Assembly: GCA_964535195.1 (NCBI GenBank)
Contig: CAZHSI010000008.1
Span: 1 to 57,389 of the forward strand
DNA: 57,389 bases
Reading direction: 5' to 3'
Origin: UBA9339 sp964535195
Lineage (GTDB): Bacteria > Pseudomonadota > Gammaproteobacteria > UBA9339
Within the stretch, counting starts at the first letter, position 1. Each line of letters starts with the position of its first letter. The position numbers were made by a program, and so were the translations under genes. The notes below the pieces were generated by a model that worked only from the letters and a program-made list of their open reading frames with translations, had not been told where the DNA came from and did no database searches. This document shows positions 36,513 to 44,260 of this stretch, in pieces.

Positions 36513-37670
36513 TTAAAAGCACCCTCGATATATTAACTCACTTTGTTTTAAGTTAATATCGCCATGTTCTCCTAAGGCAGTACGCCCATGTCGTTTTAGT
36601 TGTTTAATTAAAAACGGAATCTGGTTTTGTGAGATGCCATAGGCGCTTAGGGTGGTTTTTACACCGAAACTTTCAAAAAAATCACGGGTTTTCGCAATCG
36701 CTTTGGTAACTTTTTCGTTATCTGTGCCTTTGGTGATGTGCCAAATCCTTTCCCCATATTGTAATAACTTTTCCTTTTTTTGTTTTCGCTTAACCTGCAA
36801 AAGGCTAGGCATAACAATAGCAAGTGATTCACCGTGGTCTAAGCCAAAGCATGAGGTTATTTCGTGTCCTAATTTATGGGAAGCCCAGTCATTTGGTACG
36901 CCGACACCAATGAAATCATTTAAACCCCAGGTAGAGCACCACATTAAGTTAGCACGAGCATTGTAGTCTTTGGGATTAGTAAAGACCTTTGGTGCTTCTG
37001 CAATCAGGGTTAATAGGATACTTTCAGCTAATCGATCTTGCAGGGCTGCTCCAATTGGATAAGTTAAGTACTGTTCTGTGACATGAACAAAAGTATCTAT
37101 AATGCCGTTAGCAATTTGTTTTGGCGGTAGGGAAAAGGTGGTGGTTGGATCTAAAATAGAAAACTGGGGATACAAAAGATCGTGACCAGATCCTATTTTG
37201 TCTGGAGAATTAGTTTTACTGATAACCATGCCACAATTCATTTCTGAGCCAGTAGCGGGTAAAGTTAAAATCGCGCCAAACGGTATGGCCGTAGTGATTG
37301 GTGAGGGATCTTTCATGACAATATCCCAAGGATCTCCCTTGTAATTACTAGCTGCGGCAATAAACTTTGTCCCGTCAATAACCGAACCACCACCGGCCGC
37401 CAGTAGAAAATTTATCTTGTTCTTTTTTATGATGGGGATGGCTTGTAGTAGTTGTTCAAATTTAGGGTTAGGTTCAATTCCGCCAAATTCAAATACAGTA
37501 TGATTTTTTAATGCTTGCATTATTTTTTTATAAACGCCATTAGACTTGATGCTACCGCAACCGTAGGTTAATAAAATTCGCTTATCTTTCGGAATTTCAT
37601 GCTGAAGATTAGTAATTTGTTTTTTACCAAAAAGAATTTTTGTGGGGTTTTGGAGGGTAAAATTAAACAT
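36513..37670 (-). CDS. yqhD: NADPH-dependent iron/zinc alcohol dehydrogenase (YqhD-like)
   Basis: A 385-residue group III alcohol dehydrogenase, co-linear with E. coli YqhD (387). It contains FGGIEPNPKFEQL, the nucleotide-binding GGGSVIDGTKF, LPATGSE, and the metal ligands region (TFVHVTEQ, ASHKLGHE, GLDHGESLAIVMP). YqhD reduces a broad range of toxic aldehydes such as acrolein and malondialdehyde. GAGAG lies upstream of ATG 37670. It is followed by repeat G. Confidence 0.93.
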   Translation of the reverse strand: MFNFTLQNPTKILFGKKQITNLQHEIPKDKRILLTYGCGSIKSNGVYKKIMQALKNHTVFEFGGIEPNPKFEQLLQAIPIIKKNKINFLLAAGGGSVIDGTKFIAAASNYKGDPWDIVMKDPSPITTAIPFGAILTLPATGSEMNCGMVISKTNSPDKIGSGHDLLYPQFSILDPTTTFSLPPKQIANGIIDTFVHVTEQYLTYPIGAALQDRLAESILLTLIAEAPKVFTNPKDYNARANLMWCSTWGLNDFIGVGVPNDWASHKLGHEITSCFGLDHGESLAIVMPSLLQVKRKQKKEKLLQYGERIWHITKGTDNEKVTKAIAKTRDFFESFGVKTTLSAYGISQNQIPFLIKQLKRHGRTALGEHGDINLKQSELIYRGCF

Positions 37671-37684
37671 AAAAACTCTCGAAT

Positions 37685-38695
37685 TTAAGTGGTAACGATA
37701 AAGAAAATTTTATCGATAATAGTATGACATAAGAAAGCTACAAGTCCTGAGGCTGGAATGGTTAAGAGCCATGCCCACAAAATGTTTTGGGCTATTTTCC
37801 AGTTGATGGCTGACAATCTTTTTGATAGTCCTACACCAAGAATTGTGGATGTTATAATATGGGTGGTACTGGTTGGCAAACCAAGGGCTGAGGTCGAAAG
37901 AATCACACCGGCGGTCGAGGTTTGAATACAAAAACCGTGAGCAGGTTGTAATTTAACAAAGTCTTTACCAATAGTTTTAATAATGCGCCAGCCACCGAGG
38001 GCTGTTCCCAAGGCCATGGCGATGGCACAGGCAAACATTACTATAGGTGGTACTGAGAATGAGGTTAAGGTACCATAACTGACTAGAGCCATGGTTATTA
38101 CCCCCATCGATTTTTGAGCATCAGCGGTGCCATGAGAAAAGGCTACTAAGCCCGCAGAGATAATTTGTAACTTCCGAAAGCTTTTATTTAGTTTCTCTGG
38201 GGGGAGTTTGCGTACTATCCAAAGTAAAGCAATCATTACCCAAAAACCAAGCATTACGCCAATTATTGGTGATAATATCAGAGAAAGAAAAATTTTTTTA
38301 ATCCCCAACCAATTTAAGGAGCTAAACCCAATGTGAGCTACTGATGCTCCCATTAAGCCTCCCAATAAAGCATGAGTTGACGATGAGGGGATGGCAAAGC
38401 GCCATGTAATTAAACCCCAAATGATGGCGCCACTCAGTCCAGAGAGAATTACTATTTGAGTTATAGAGCTAGCTTCTACTATGTCCGTTCCAATCGTGGT
38501 TGCAACTTTGGTTGATACCATCGCACCAATGAAATTGAGTAAAGCGGCCATGATTACTGCTGAATGGACTGAGAGCGCTCGTGTTGATACACAAGTGGCA
38601 ATAGCATTAGCACTATCGTTAAAGCCATTAATGCAATCAAAAATTAAAGCAATAACGATCACTGATATTAATATTAGTAAGCTGTTCTCAAGCAT
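37685..38695 (-). CDS. pit: Low-affinity inorganic phosphate transporter (Pit family)
   Basis: A 336-residue membrane protein with about ten segments. The duplicated Pit signature is visible: GFNDSANAIATCVSTRAL in the N-terminal half and FSHGTADAQKSMGVI in the C-terminal half. It moves phosphate with protons or sodium across the inner membrane. Its start overlaps the end of the DUF47 gene by eight bases, the common Pit-accessory operon. Phosphate import together with GlpT's phosphate export suggests a phosphate economy linked to organophosphate uptake; this is inference. Confidence 0.93.
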   Translation of the reverse strand: MLENSLLILISVIVIALIFDCINGFNDSANAIATCVSTRALSVHSAVIMAALLNFIGAMVSTKVATTIGTDIVEASSITQIVILSGLSGAIIWGLITWRFAIPSSSTHALLGGLMGASVAHIGFSSLNWLGIKKIFLSLILSPIIGVMLGFWVMIALLWIVRKLPPEKLNKSFRKLQIISAGLVAFSHGTADAQKSMGVITMALVSYGTLTSFSVPPIVMFACAIAMALGTALGGWRIIKTIGKDFVKLQPAHGFCIQTSTAGVILSTSALGLPTSTTHIITSTILGVGLSKRLSAINWKIAQNILWAWLLTIPASGLVAFLCHTIIDKIFFIVTT

Positions 38696-39305
38696 TTTTC
38701 ACTACTACGCTTTCTAAAATATTAGCTGCATCTTCGCACTTATCGGTTACCAATTCCAAGTTTTCATAAATTTCTTTCCACTTAATCAGGCTAATAGGGT
38801 CTTTTTCTTCATGAAACAGATGGCTGATGGCGTCAGCGCGTACTCGATCCGCCTCATTTTCAAGAGAGTTAATTTCTACACAAAGCTCGGAAATTTGTTT
38901 GGGATATTTTTCTAGTGCCATGGCAGCTTTCTCTAAGGTTTGACAACTTTTGAGAATAAGAAACCCCAGCTCTTTAGCTGCAGGAGTAATGCTATCGATA
39001 TGGTAAAAAACTATATGTTGGGTTGCGGCATCAATGGTATCCATAACGTTGTCTAGAGCTGATGCTAGAGCATAAATGTCTTCACGGTCAAAGGGGGTGA
39101 TAAAGCTAGTGTTTAGCTTTTTGATAATATCGTGAGTTTGAGTATCACATTTATGTTCTATCTCTTTAATTAAAGATTGGCTTTGTTTCGGGTTATTGAA
39201 ATTATCAAGCATCTCTTTTAGAGCGATTGCTCCGCCGACGATGCTTTTTGCCATATCTCTGAACATCACAAAAAACTTTTCTTCTTTAGGAATTAAACCA
39301 AACAT
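38688..39305 (-). CDS. DUF47 / PhoU-like phosphate transport accessory protein
   Basis: A 205-residue helical protein of the TIGR00153/DUF47 family, typically encoded next to Pit. PhoU-like acidic metal-binding positions are visible in NSLENEADRVRADAI and ALDNVMDTIDAA. The family is thought to modulate the partner transporter. ATG 39305 has GGAG eight bases upstream and is preferred over the TTG at 39317. Confidence 0.9.
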   Translation of the reverse strand: MFGLIPKEEKFFVMFRDMAKSIVGGAIALKEMLDNFNNPKQSQSLIKEIEHKCDTQTHDIIKKLNTSFITPFDREDIYALASALDNVMDTIDAATQHIVFYHIDSITPAAKELGFLILKSCQTLEKAAMALEKYPKQISELCVEINSLENEADRVRADAISHLFHEEKDPISLIKWKEIYENLELVTDKCEDAANILESVVVKNA

Positions 39306-39482
39306 GGCTATCTCCAATTATCTGCAATTTTTTGCCTATATTACACAATTTTACTAAGGTTGCTATGGTATATTTTTTAGTAAACCTGTTTTTATAAAAA
39401 ATATGTTTATAATCAATATGTTAAACATGTGGCGTAAAATTTGATAATTTATGATAAAGATTGGTTGTCCAGCTGCATAATT

Positions 39483-39570
39483 TTAAATTTACTCCATGTG
39501 GTTTTTCGTGTGACAAAGCAATGGGGGATGGTCAAGGGGGTCATACCACGTGGCGAGTCTAAACTTGGTT
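39483..39570 (+). repeat. Triple-hairpin element, copy H (middle stem truncated)
   Basis: Head form ACTCCATGTGG...CGTGTG, then AAAGCAATGGGGGATGG, half of the middle stem, and the tail CCACGTGGCGAGTCTAAACTTGG. It lies in the 437-base divergent gap between the DUF47-pit operon and lemA, in which I see no gene. Confidence 0.8.
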
Positions 39571-39742
39571 AACTTTTAATGAGTTTAGATTTGGATAATA
39601 GTTATTATCCGAGTCCTGCCGGTTACAAAAGCATTTCCCTAGGGTCAGCAGAGTTTTTTAGCGTAATAAAGTATAATAAAATTATACTGAATGGCTACGA
39701 TTGGCTATAATAGGTGAATTCAATTTAGAAGGAGGGAGTATT

Positions 39743-40321
39743 ATGAGTATGTTGTTTTTTTTAACTGTTATTATAGGGTTAATGCTGTTTTGGTTTGTGT
39801 CGATTTATAACAAATTGATACGAATGATTGAGGTTGTCAATAACAATAAAAATCAAATAGATATACAATTAGACCGGCGTTATAAAGTGTATGAGTCACT
39901 AATTGAGGTGGTAAAAAAGTATATGGATTATGAAAAAACCACTTTAAAAGAGGTGATCAATTTGCGTTCACAAGCAGAAGCTGCGCACTCTGGTGGGGAT
40001 GAAGCGACCCGTATCAAGGCTGAAGAAGCGATTTCTAAGATAGGCGCTGACATTAATGTGGTTTTTGAACAATACCCAGACTTAAAAGCTGACAAAAATG
40101 TTTTGCAACTACAAGAGGAGATTGTTAATACTGAGAATAAGTTAACTTTTGCTAAGCAGTCTTATAACGATAGTGTTGAGCAATATGTAGCTACTAGCAA
40201 ATTCTTGCTTGAATCTTTAGTAGTTGGTACGTTTCCTAGTAAGTTTTTAAAAGAGTTTGCTTATTGGGGAATGGCAGATGCTGATCGTAAAAAACAGGAA
40301 GAGTATAAAGTTAAAATGTAG
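39743..40321 (+). CDS. lemA: LemA family membrane protein
   Basis: A 192-residue protein with one N-terminal membrane segment (MSMLFFLTVIIGLMLFWFVSIYNKL) and the LemA coiled-coil body (NNNKNQIDIQLDRRYKVYESLIEVVKKY). The family is anchored in the inner membrane and often paired with M48 proteases, as here. AAGGAGGGAG precedes ATG 39743. The body function is not established. Confidence 0.92.
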   Translation: MSMLFFLTVIIGLMLFWFVSIYNKLIRMIEVVNNNKNQIDIQLDRRYKVYESLIEVVKKYMDYEKTTLKEVINLRSQAEAAHSGGDEATRIKAEEAISKIGADINVVFEQYPDLKADKNVLQLQEEIVNTENKLTFAKQSYNDSVEQYVATSKFLLESLVVGTFPSKFLKEFAYWGMADADRKKQEEYKVKM

Positions 40322-40329
40322 GATTTTGG

Positions 40330-40416
40330 GAAAGTCGTCATCGCGATGAAGCAATTCCAAAAGCTTAAAAATGCTGGATTGCTTCGTCGCAAAAAAAGCT
40401 TCCCGCAGTGACTTTT
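40330..40416. repeat. Palindromic element between lemA and the M48 protease gene
   Basis: An imperfect long inverted repeat: AAAGTCGTCATCGCGATGAA with GCAATTCCA on one side, TGGATTGCTTCGTCGC and GCAGTGACTTT on the other. It belongs to the widespread GTCATTGCGAGGAAGCAATCC type of bacterial palindromes. It lies within the lemA-protease transcription unit. Confidence 0.65.
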
Positions 40417-40449
40417 TAAGTCCCTCATGTTGAAGTAATAGTGGTATAT

Positions 40450-41502
40450 ATGAAAAATATTGTGGATTACAAGTCAACCACCGCCGATTGGCGGCAGCAG
40501 CTAAAAATTAATGAGCATCGTACCAAGATTGTAATTGGTATGTTTGTTGCTATTTATATGGCAGTTGGTTTATTGGTTGATCTATATTTACATCCCGAGC
40601 TTGATAGGCTACCTATTTTCGAAGCAATAAAAGTTCTTGCTACGCTACAAGTTACACCAACTGCTACTTTAGTTTTAGGTGTCATAGCTATTATTTCACT
40701 TGCGGTTACTTACTCTTTGCATGATCGATTGATGTTGCTTGGTACCGATTATCATGAGATTAAGCCAAGTACTGTTTGTTCCGCTAAGGAACAACAACTT
40801 TATAATGTAACTGAAGAGTTAAAAATCGCTGCTAGTTTGCATTATTTACCCAAGATCTATTTGATTGATGCCGATTATATGAATGCTTTTGCTAGTGGTT
40901 ATAGCGAACGATCAGCGCTAATTGCCATAACTCGCGGTTTATTAAATAAGCTTGACCGTAATGAATTACAAGCAGTAATTGCACATGAATTAACTCATAT
41001 CCGTCATCACGATATCAAACTAACTTTAATGGCTTCAGTTTTAAGCAACATTATGCTCATAATACTTGATATTATGTTTAGCAGTGTTCTCTATGGTAGT
41101 CGTAGCAACCGACGACGTGACCGTGATAATAGTGGGGGGAATATTGTAGTCTTAGTAGTGGTTTTACTACGATTTTTATTACCAGTTATTACGATGTTAC
41201 TTACGCTTTATTTAAGTCGCAAACGTGAGTTTATGGCTGATGCTGGAGCAGTTGAGTTGATGCGGGATAATACCCCTTTAGCGAAAGCCCTACTTAAAAT
41301 TAATGATGATCATGTTGTGAATAAAGATGCTTACGAAGCTTTATATTATCGAACTCCTCACGAAGAGGTGCGTCGTGAAGCTTACATTTTTGATCCTAAA
41401 CAAGCGGGAATTTCAATGCCGCAAGCAATCACTAGTATTTTTTCTACCCACCCATCTTTGGTTGAACGTCTAAAAGCCCTAGGGTTTACTGCTAAATCCT
41501 AG
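40450..41502 (+). CDS. M48 family membrane metalloprotease (HtpX-like)
   Basis: A 350-residue protein with two N-terminal membrane segments (about 28-47 and 70-90), the zinc motif HELTH (H179, E180, H183) in VIAHELTHIRHH, two more hydrophobic segments, and the third ligand region EFMADAGAVEL. HtpX-type proteases degrade misfolded inner-membrane proteins. ATG 40450 is preferred over the GTG at 40441. It pairs with lemA, a recurrent arrangement. Confidence 0.9.
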   Translation: MKNIVDYKSTTADWRQQLKINEHRTKIVIGMFVAIYMAVGLLVDLYLHPELDRLPIFEAIKVLATLQVTPTATLVLGVIAIISLAVTYSLHDRLMLLGTDYHEIKPSTVCSAKEQQLYNVTEELKIAASLHYLPKIYLIDADYMNAFASGYSERSALIAITRGLLNKLDRNELQAVIAHELTHIRHHDIKLTLMASVLSNIMLIILDIMFSSVLYGSRSNRRRDRDNSGGNIVVLVVVLLRFLLPVITMLLTLYLSRKREFMADAGAVELMRDNTPLAKALLKINDDHVVNKDAYEALYYRTPHEEVRREAYIFDPKQAGISMPQAITSIFSTHPSLVERLKALGFTAKS

Positions 41503-41519
41503 GTTAGTCATGGTTTTAG

Positions 41520-42272
41520 CAAATGATAATATTTTTTGATTAGCTGGGGGCCTTTTTTACCTACAAGAATTTCTGCAGCATAAGGGCGTAAGTTATAAAT
41601 TGAACTCATCGACGAAAGCCACCGCCAACGTCAATAAACTTTAGGTTTTTAAATGTTGGAGCGAGTTTGCAAATTATTTTAATGGCTCGCGCAAAATTTT
41701 TGATATTGTATAACCCAGAGTCTAAATGAGAATGTAAGCCAGTTATATTAAGGTTATAGCGTTTGCTTATTAGTTTGGTTTTTTACTCGGTTTTTCTCAA
41801 GCCAAATTTCACATATTTTTCCGCAGTGATCAGTTCTTGAAATTCACATCACCACTTTCTGGATTAATACGTAGAGAAAGAAACATTTCTTCCCATCTAT
41901 CTTAACTCAGATAGTGACCAACGTTAGATAATATTTTTTCTTGGTGGACTGTACGTAACTTTTCGGTGTTTGAATTGTTGCCAGTAAAAATAATCTGTTT
42001 TGCAGAAAACCCTACTTTTTTTGCGAGTTTAATTGCAAAGATCGATGTGGTGTCAATACCATCTATACTGTTTTTCAGCATTAACTTTACGATCGCCGGG
42101 TTAAATTGGCTTTTATTGCATCAAAGATTTTGGTTTATGCGGTTAAATCTTATTTTAAGATCTTAAGCCGATTAATAATTGTTTTACTATCAGTTATAAA
42201 GGTTGGGGTGCCGAACTTTTGCACAATTTTTTTAGCAAGAGCCGGAGAGGAGATATAGATTGATGTTGTCAT
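41520..42272 (-). pseudogene. Decayed lysA-like PLP amino-acid decarboxylase
   Basis: Reading the minus strand from an ATG at 42272 gives MTTSIYISSPALAKKIVQKFGTP and TFITDSKTII, then, through frameshifts and stops, KIFDAIKAN (the PLP-lysine motif), IDGIDTTSIFAIKLAKKVGF, SAKQIIFTGNNSNTEKL, LRINPESG, ITGLHSHLDSGLYNIKNFA, and FIDVGGGF, followed by a jump to SSIYNLRPYAAEILV. The order is that of fold-type III decarboxylases such as diaminopimelate decarboxylase (LysA). Several stops, at least two frameshifts and an internal deletion make it non-functional. Which decarboxylase it was is not certain. Confidence 0.75.
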
Positions 42273-42454
42273 AAAAATTCTTTAATTATGGCAATGCCTA
42301 AATAGATAGTCTGTTGAAGTCTGCTGATTTTGTCATTATGGTGAAAGTAACCTAAGGTCTAGGTAAATGTCGCACCAAAAATTAAGTAGCTTGATGCTAC
42401 AATCAATAAATACGCTGAATAGTTATGTGATCCCCTAGGATATATGTTTGGGGT

Positions 42455-42550
42455 GTAGGTTTTTCTTAACATAATATTACGGTTTTGTTACGTGTTTCTT
42501 AACAACCATCCTTGTTAATTTTGACTTAATAATCTAGTGCTATTTTTAGT
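42455..42550 (+). promoter_or_regulatory. Conserved promoter/leader cassette, copy 1
   Basis: Near-identical to the cassette at 43544-43632 and related to the one at 43008-43076. Common parts: CTTAACATAATATTA, GTTTTGTTAC, an inverted repeat TTAACAA-N6-TTGTTAA (42499-42518), then ACTTAATAAT..AGTG.TATTTTT. The inverted repeat suggests a regulator binding site; the AT-rich block after it is probably the core promoter, but I cannot assign -35 and -10 with certainty. Confidence 0.65.
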
Positions 42551-42654
42551 ATGCACATTGAGATTCTAACTGTTTTGTTGTTGTAAAAACTAAAGCTGCG
42601 AAACCGATATATGTGAGTTTTTTATTTTTTTAAACTTAAATTTTGGAAAAAACT

Positions 42655-42927
42655 ATGTATCTATTAAGTGAAAAACAAATTGAATGTATCGCTGGTGGTG
42701 AATGGGTAAATTGTTTTTGTGATGGAGGAGCTTCGCGTCAAACGCTTGGCGCAAGTGGATGTCATCTTAGTTGTTGTTGGAGTCGTGGAGGCCACTCTTG
42801 GAGAGCGATTGGTTTAAGTACTGGGGACAGTTTTGGTGGTGTTTGTGAATCTGTTGCTGACAATATTGGCGCTAGTGTGGGGAGTAATTATTTCGAGCCA
42901 GGATTCTCTTGTGGTGGAGTAATCTAG
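42655..42927 (+). CDS. Double-glycine leader Cys-rich peptide 1
   Basis: A 90-residue precursor. Residues 1-15 (MYLLSEKQIECIAGG) form a classic double-glycine leader as used by class II bacteriocins and microcins, cut after GG by a C39-peptidase ABC exporter. The 75-residue core contains seven cysteines (NCFC, GCHLSCC, GVC, FSC) and much Gly/Ser. GGAAAAAACT precedes ATG 42655; the upstream TTG at 42643 is not needed. A strong terminator follows. No exporter, immunity or modification gene was recognised in the window. Antibacterial peptide, host-directed peptide or another secreted factor are all possible. Confidence 0.75.
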   Translation: MYLLSEKQIECIAGGEWVNCFCDGGASRQTLGASGCHLSCCWSRGGHSWRAIGLSTGDSFGGVCESVADNIGASVGSNYFEPGFSCGGVI

Positions 42928-42943
42928 GGATTTAGTTTTATTT

Positions 42944-42977
42944 TTAGGCCGGAAGATTCTCCGGCCTAATTTTTTTA
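42944..42977 (+). terminator. Intrinsic terminator of peptide gene 1
   Basis: A perfect 10-bp stem (TTAGGCCGGA 42944-42953 with TCCGGCCTAA 42960-42969), 6-nt loop, followed by a T run. Peptide gene 1 is therefore probably a single-gene transcript. Confidence 0.85.
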
Positions 42978-43007
42978 ATGGTATGACAAAGCATGTGAGT
43001 GGTTATG

Positions 43008-43076
43008 GAAAGTTTATTATGTATTTCTTAACGCTCATCCTTGTTAATTTTTGCTTAATAATAAAGTGATATTTTT
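43008..43076 (+). promoter_or_regulatory. Conserved promoter/leader cassette, copy 2
   Basis: Shares TTTCTTAAC..TCATCCTTGTTAATTTTT and CTTAATAATAAAGTGATATTTTTT with copies 1 and 3. The left arm of the inverted repeat is changed (TTAACGC, 43028-43034) while the right arm TTGTTAA (43041-43047) is kept, so regulation may differ. Confidence 0.6.
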
Positions 43077-43189
43077 TGTTTGCATTTCGAGTTTTTGTGG
43101 CTCTTATTTTCTAACAAGATAGGCAGTCTGAAACCTATAGATGTGAATTTTTATTTTAAATTTAAACTTTAAGGTATAGGAGAAAGAAT

Positions 43190-43423
43190 ATGATCATATT
43201 AAACGTAAATCAAATAGAGAGTGTTGCCGGTGGCTGTTTTTGTTCATGCTTTTACAATGGGGAGAACTATGTGCCTACTTTTGTAGGGTCAGTAGCGAGC
43301 CAAGAAAATTGCGATATGGCATGTGGGCCGGGCGTATCAAGCAGATGTCCTAAGGAGCCTGATGCGCCCCGTAAACACAGAGTTGTAACTATGCGCGTCT
43401 TCCCAACACCATTTTCTCTTTAA
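43190..43423 (+). CDS. Double-glycine leader Cys-rich peptide 2
   Basis: A 77-residue precursor with the 15-residue leader MIILNVNQIESVAGG and a 62-residue core beginning CFCSCFYNGE. Six cysteines are present; the pattern C-x-C, then C-x3-C (CDMAC) about 20 residues later, is shared with peptides 1 and 3. The tail is basic (PRKHRVVTMRV). AGGAGAAAG precedes ATG 43190. Paralogue of its neighbours; the leader is conserved but the core is not, as expected for a diversifying secreted peptide family. Confidence 0.75.
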   Translation: MIILNVNQIESVAGGCFCSCFYNGENYVPTFVGSVASQENCDMACGPGVSSRCPKEPDAPRKHRVVTMRVFPTPFSL

Positions 43424-43448
43424 GTTTTTATTGCAGGTGGTTATCTAT

Positions 43449-43483
43449 TCAGCACAAGTGGCGTCTTTTGCGCTTGTGCTGAA
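43449..43483 (+). terminator. Hairpin after peptide gene 2
   Basis: An 11-bp stem (TTCAGCACAAG 43449-43459 with CTTGTGCTGAA 43473-43483) lies 25 bases after the stop. There is no T run after it, so it may be a weak terminator or an RNA-stabilising structure. Confidence 0.45.
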
Positions 43484-43543
43484 GTTGTTAAATGCGCATA
43501 ACACTATCAGTGTTAGTCCATCGCAGTTTAGTTTTTTAATATT

Positions 43544-43632
43544 CCTTAACATAATATTATCGTTTTGTTACATGTTTCTTAACAAACATCCTTGTTAATT
43601 TTTACTTAATAATTAAGTGATATTTTTGGAAC
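43544..43632 (+). promoter_or_regulatory. Conserved promoter/leader cassette, copy 3
   Basis: Nearly identical to copy 1, including the inverted repeat TTAACAA-N6-TTGTTAA (43579-43598) and the downstream GCACATTGAGATT. The 5' untranslated leader (ATATGTGAGTTTTTT..AAACCTAAATTT) is shared as well, so the whole expression cassette was duplicated. Confidence 0.65.
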
Positions 43633-43703
43633 GCACATTGAGATTTTAGTTGTTATCAATATATGTGAGTTTTTTTGTTAAACCTAAATTTCGGAAGAAA
43701 AAT

Positions 43704-44036
43704 ATGTATATATTAAATGAAAAACAGATTGAATATGTTGCTGGTGGTAATGGAGCTTGGTTGGGTGATTGGTTGTGTGTTTGTAGCTCAGGTTATCCTC
43801 ATGTGGTTTTATCGGACGAGGAAAAAAATAGCTGTGTTACATTTTGTTGTGGGGAGCAACCTAATGAGGCAGGTGGTCATATGTCCAAGATAGTTTATTT
43901 CAATTTTCCTATAAATGACATCGATCCTGATACCACTCAGTCTTTTTACTGTAATAGTGCTAGTAAACATAGTGTTAGCCGATCAGGTGCTATTGCACGC
44001 TCAGTTTTTGCAAGTGGAATGGTAGGTAGTATTTAA
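43704..44036 (+). CDS. Double-glycine leader Cys-rich peptide 3
   Basis: A 110-residue precursor with leader MYILNEKQIEYVAGG and a 95-residue core. Six cysteines (LCVC, SCVTFCC, YC) follow the same C-x-C ... C-x3-CC pattern as peptide 1. The last 25 residues are small and hydrophobic, ending SVFASGMVGSI. GGAAGAAAAAT precedes ATG 43704; the longer frame from 43650 runs into the untranslated leader and is rejected. A terminator follows at 44056. Confidence 0.75.
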   Translation: MYILNEKQIEYVAGGNGAWLGDWLCVCSSGYPHVVLSDEEKNSCVTFCCGEQPNEAGGHMSKIVYFNFPINDIDPDTTQSFYCNSASKHSVSRSGAIARSVFASGMVGSI

Positions 44037-44055
44037 GTTATAAGATTAACTGCTA

Positions 44056-44088
44056 TTTAAAGGCCGGCATTCGCTGGCCTTTAAATTC
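44056..44088 (+). terminator. Intrinsic terminator of peptide gene 3
   Basis: A 13-bp stem (44056-44068 with 44073-44085, one mismatch), 4-nt loop ATTC. It lies 20 bases after the stop codon and is similar in design to the terminator after peptide gene 1. Confidence 0.7.
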
Positions 44089-44095
44089 TTTGGTT

Positions 44096-44230
44096 TTAAT
44101 GCCAGGAAAAGAAACTATCGATCATCTCTTTTTCAGCTGTGGCAATTGCTGGGTTTAAAGCAGCAGTAAAATTTGAATAAAAAGGGAGCTGCCCCCGATC
44201 ACTTTGTCCCATTTTCTCAATTGTTGCCAA
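44096..44230 (-). pseudogene. Possible gene remnant downstream of mrdA
   Basis: A minus-strand frame of 44 codons from a TTG reads LATIEKMGQSDRGQLPFYSNF then TAALNPAIATAEKEMIDSFFSWH before a stop. The composition is protein-like and it follows mrdA by 30 bases on the same strand, but there is no good ribosome binding site and no family is recognised. In related genomes mrdB (rodA) commonly follows mrdA; this does not resemble RodA. Confidence 0.3.
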
Positions 44231-44260
44231 ATAACGCCCTTAATAATCTAAGCCTAAAAA

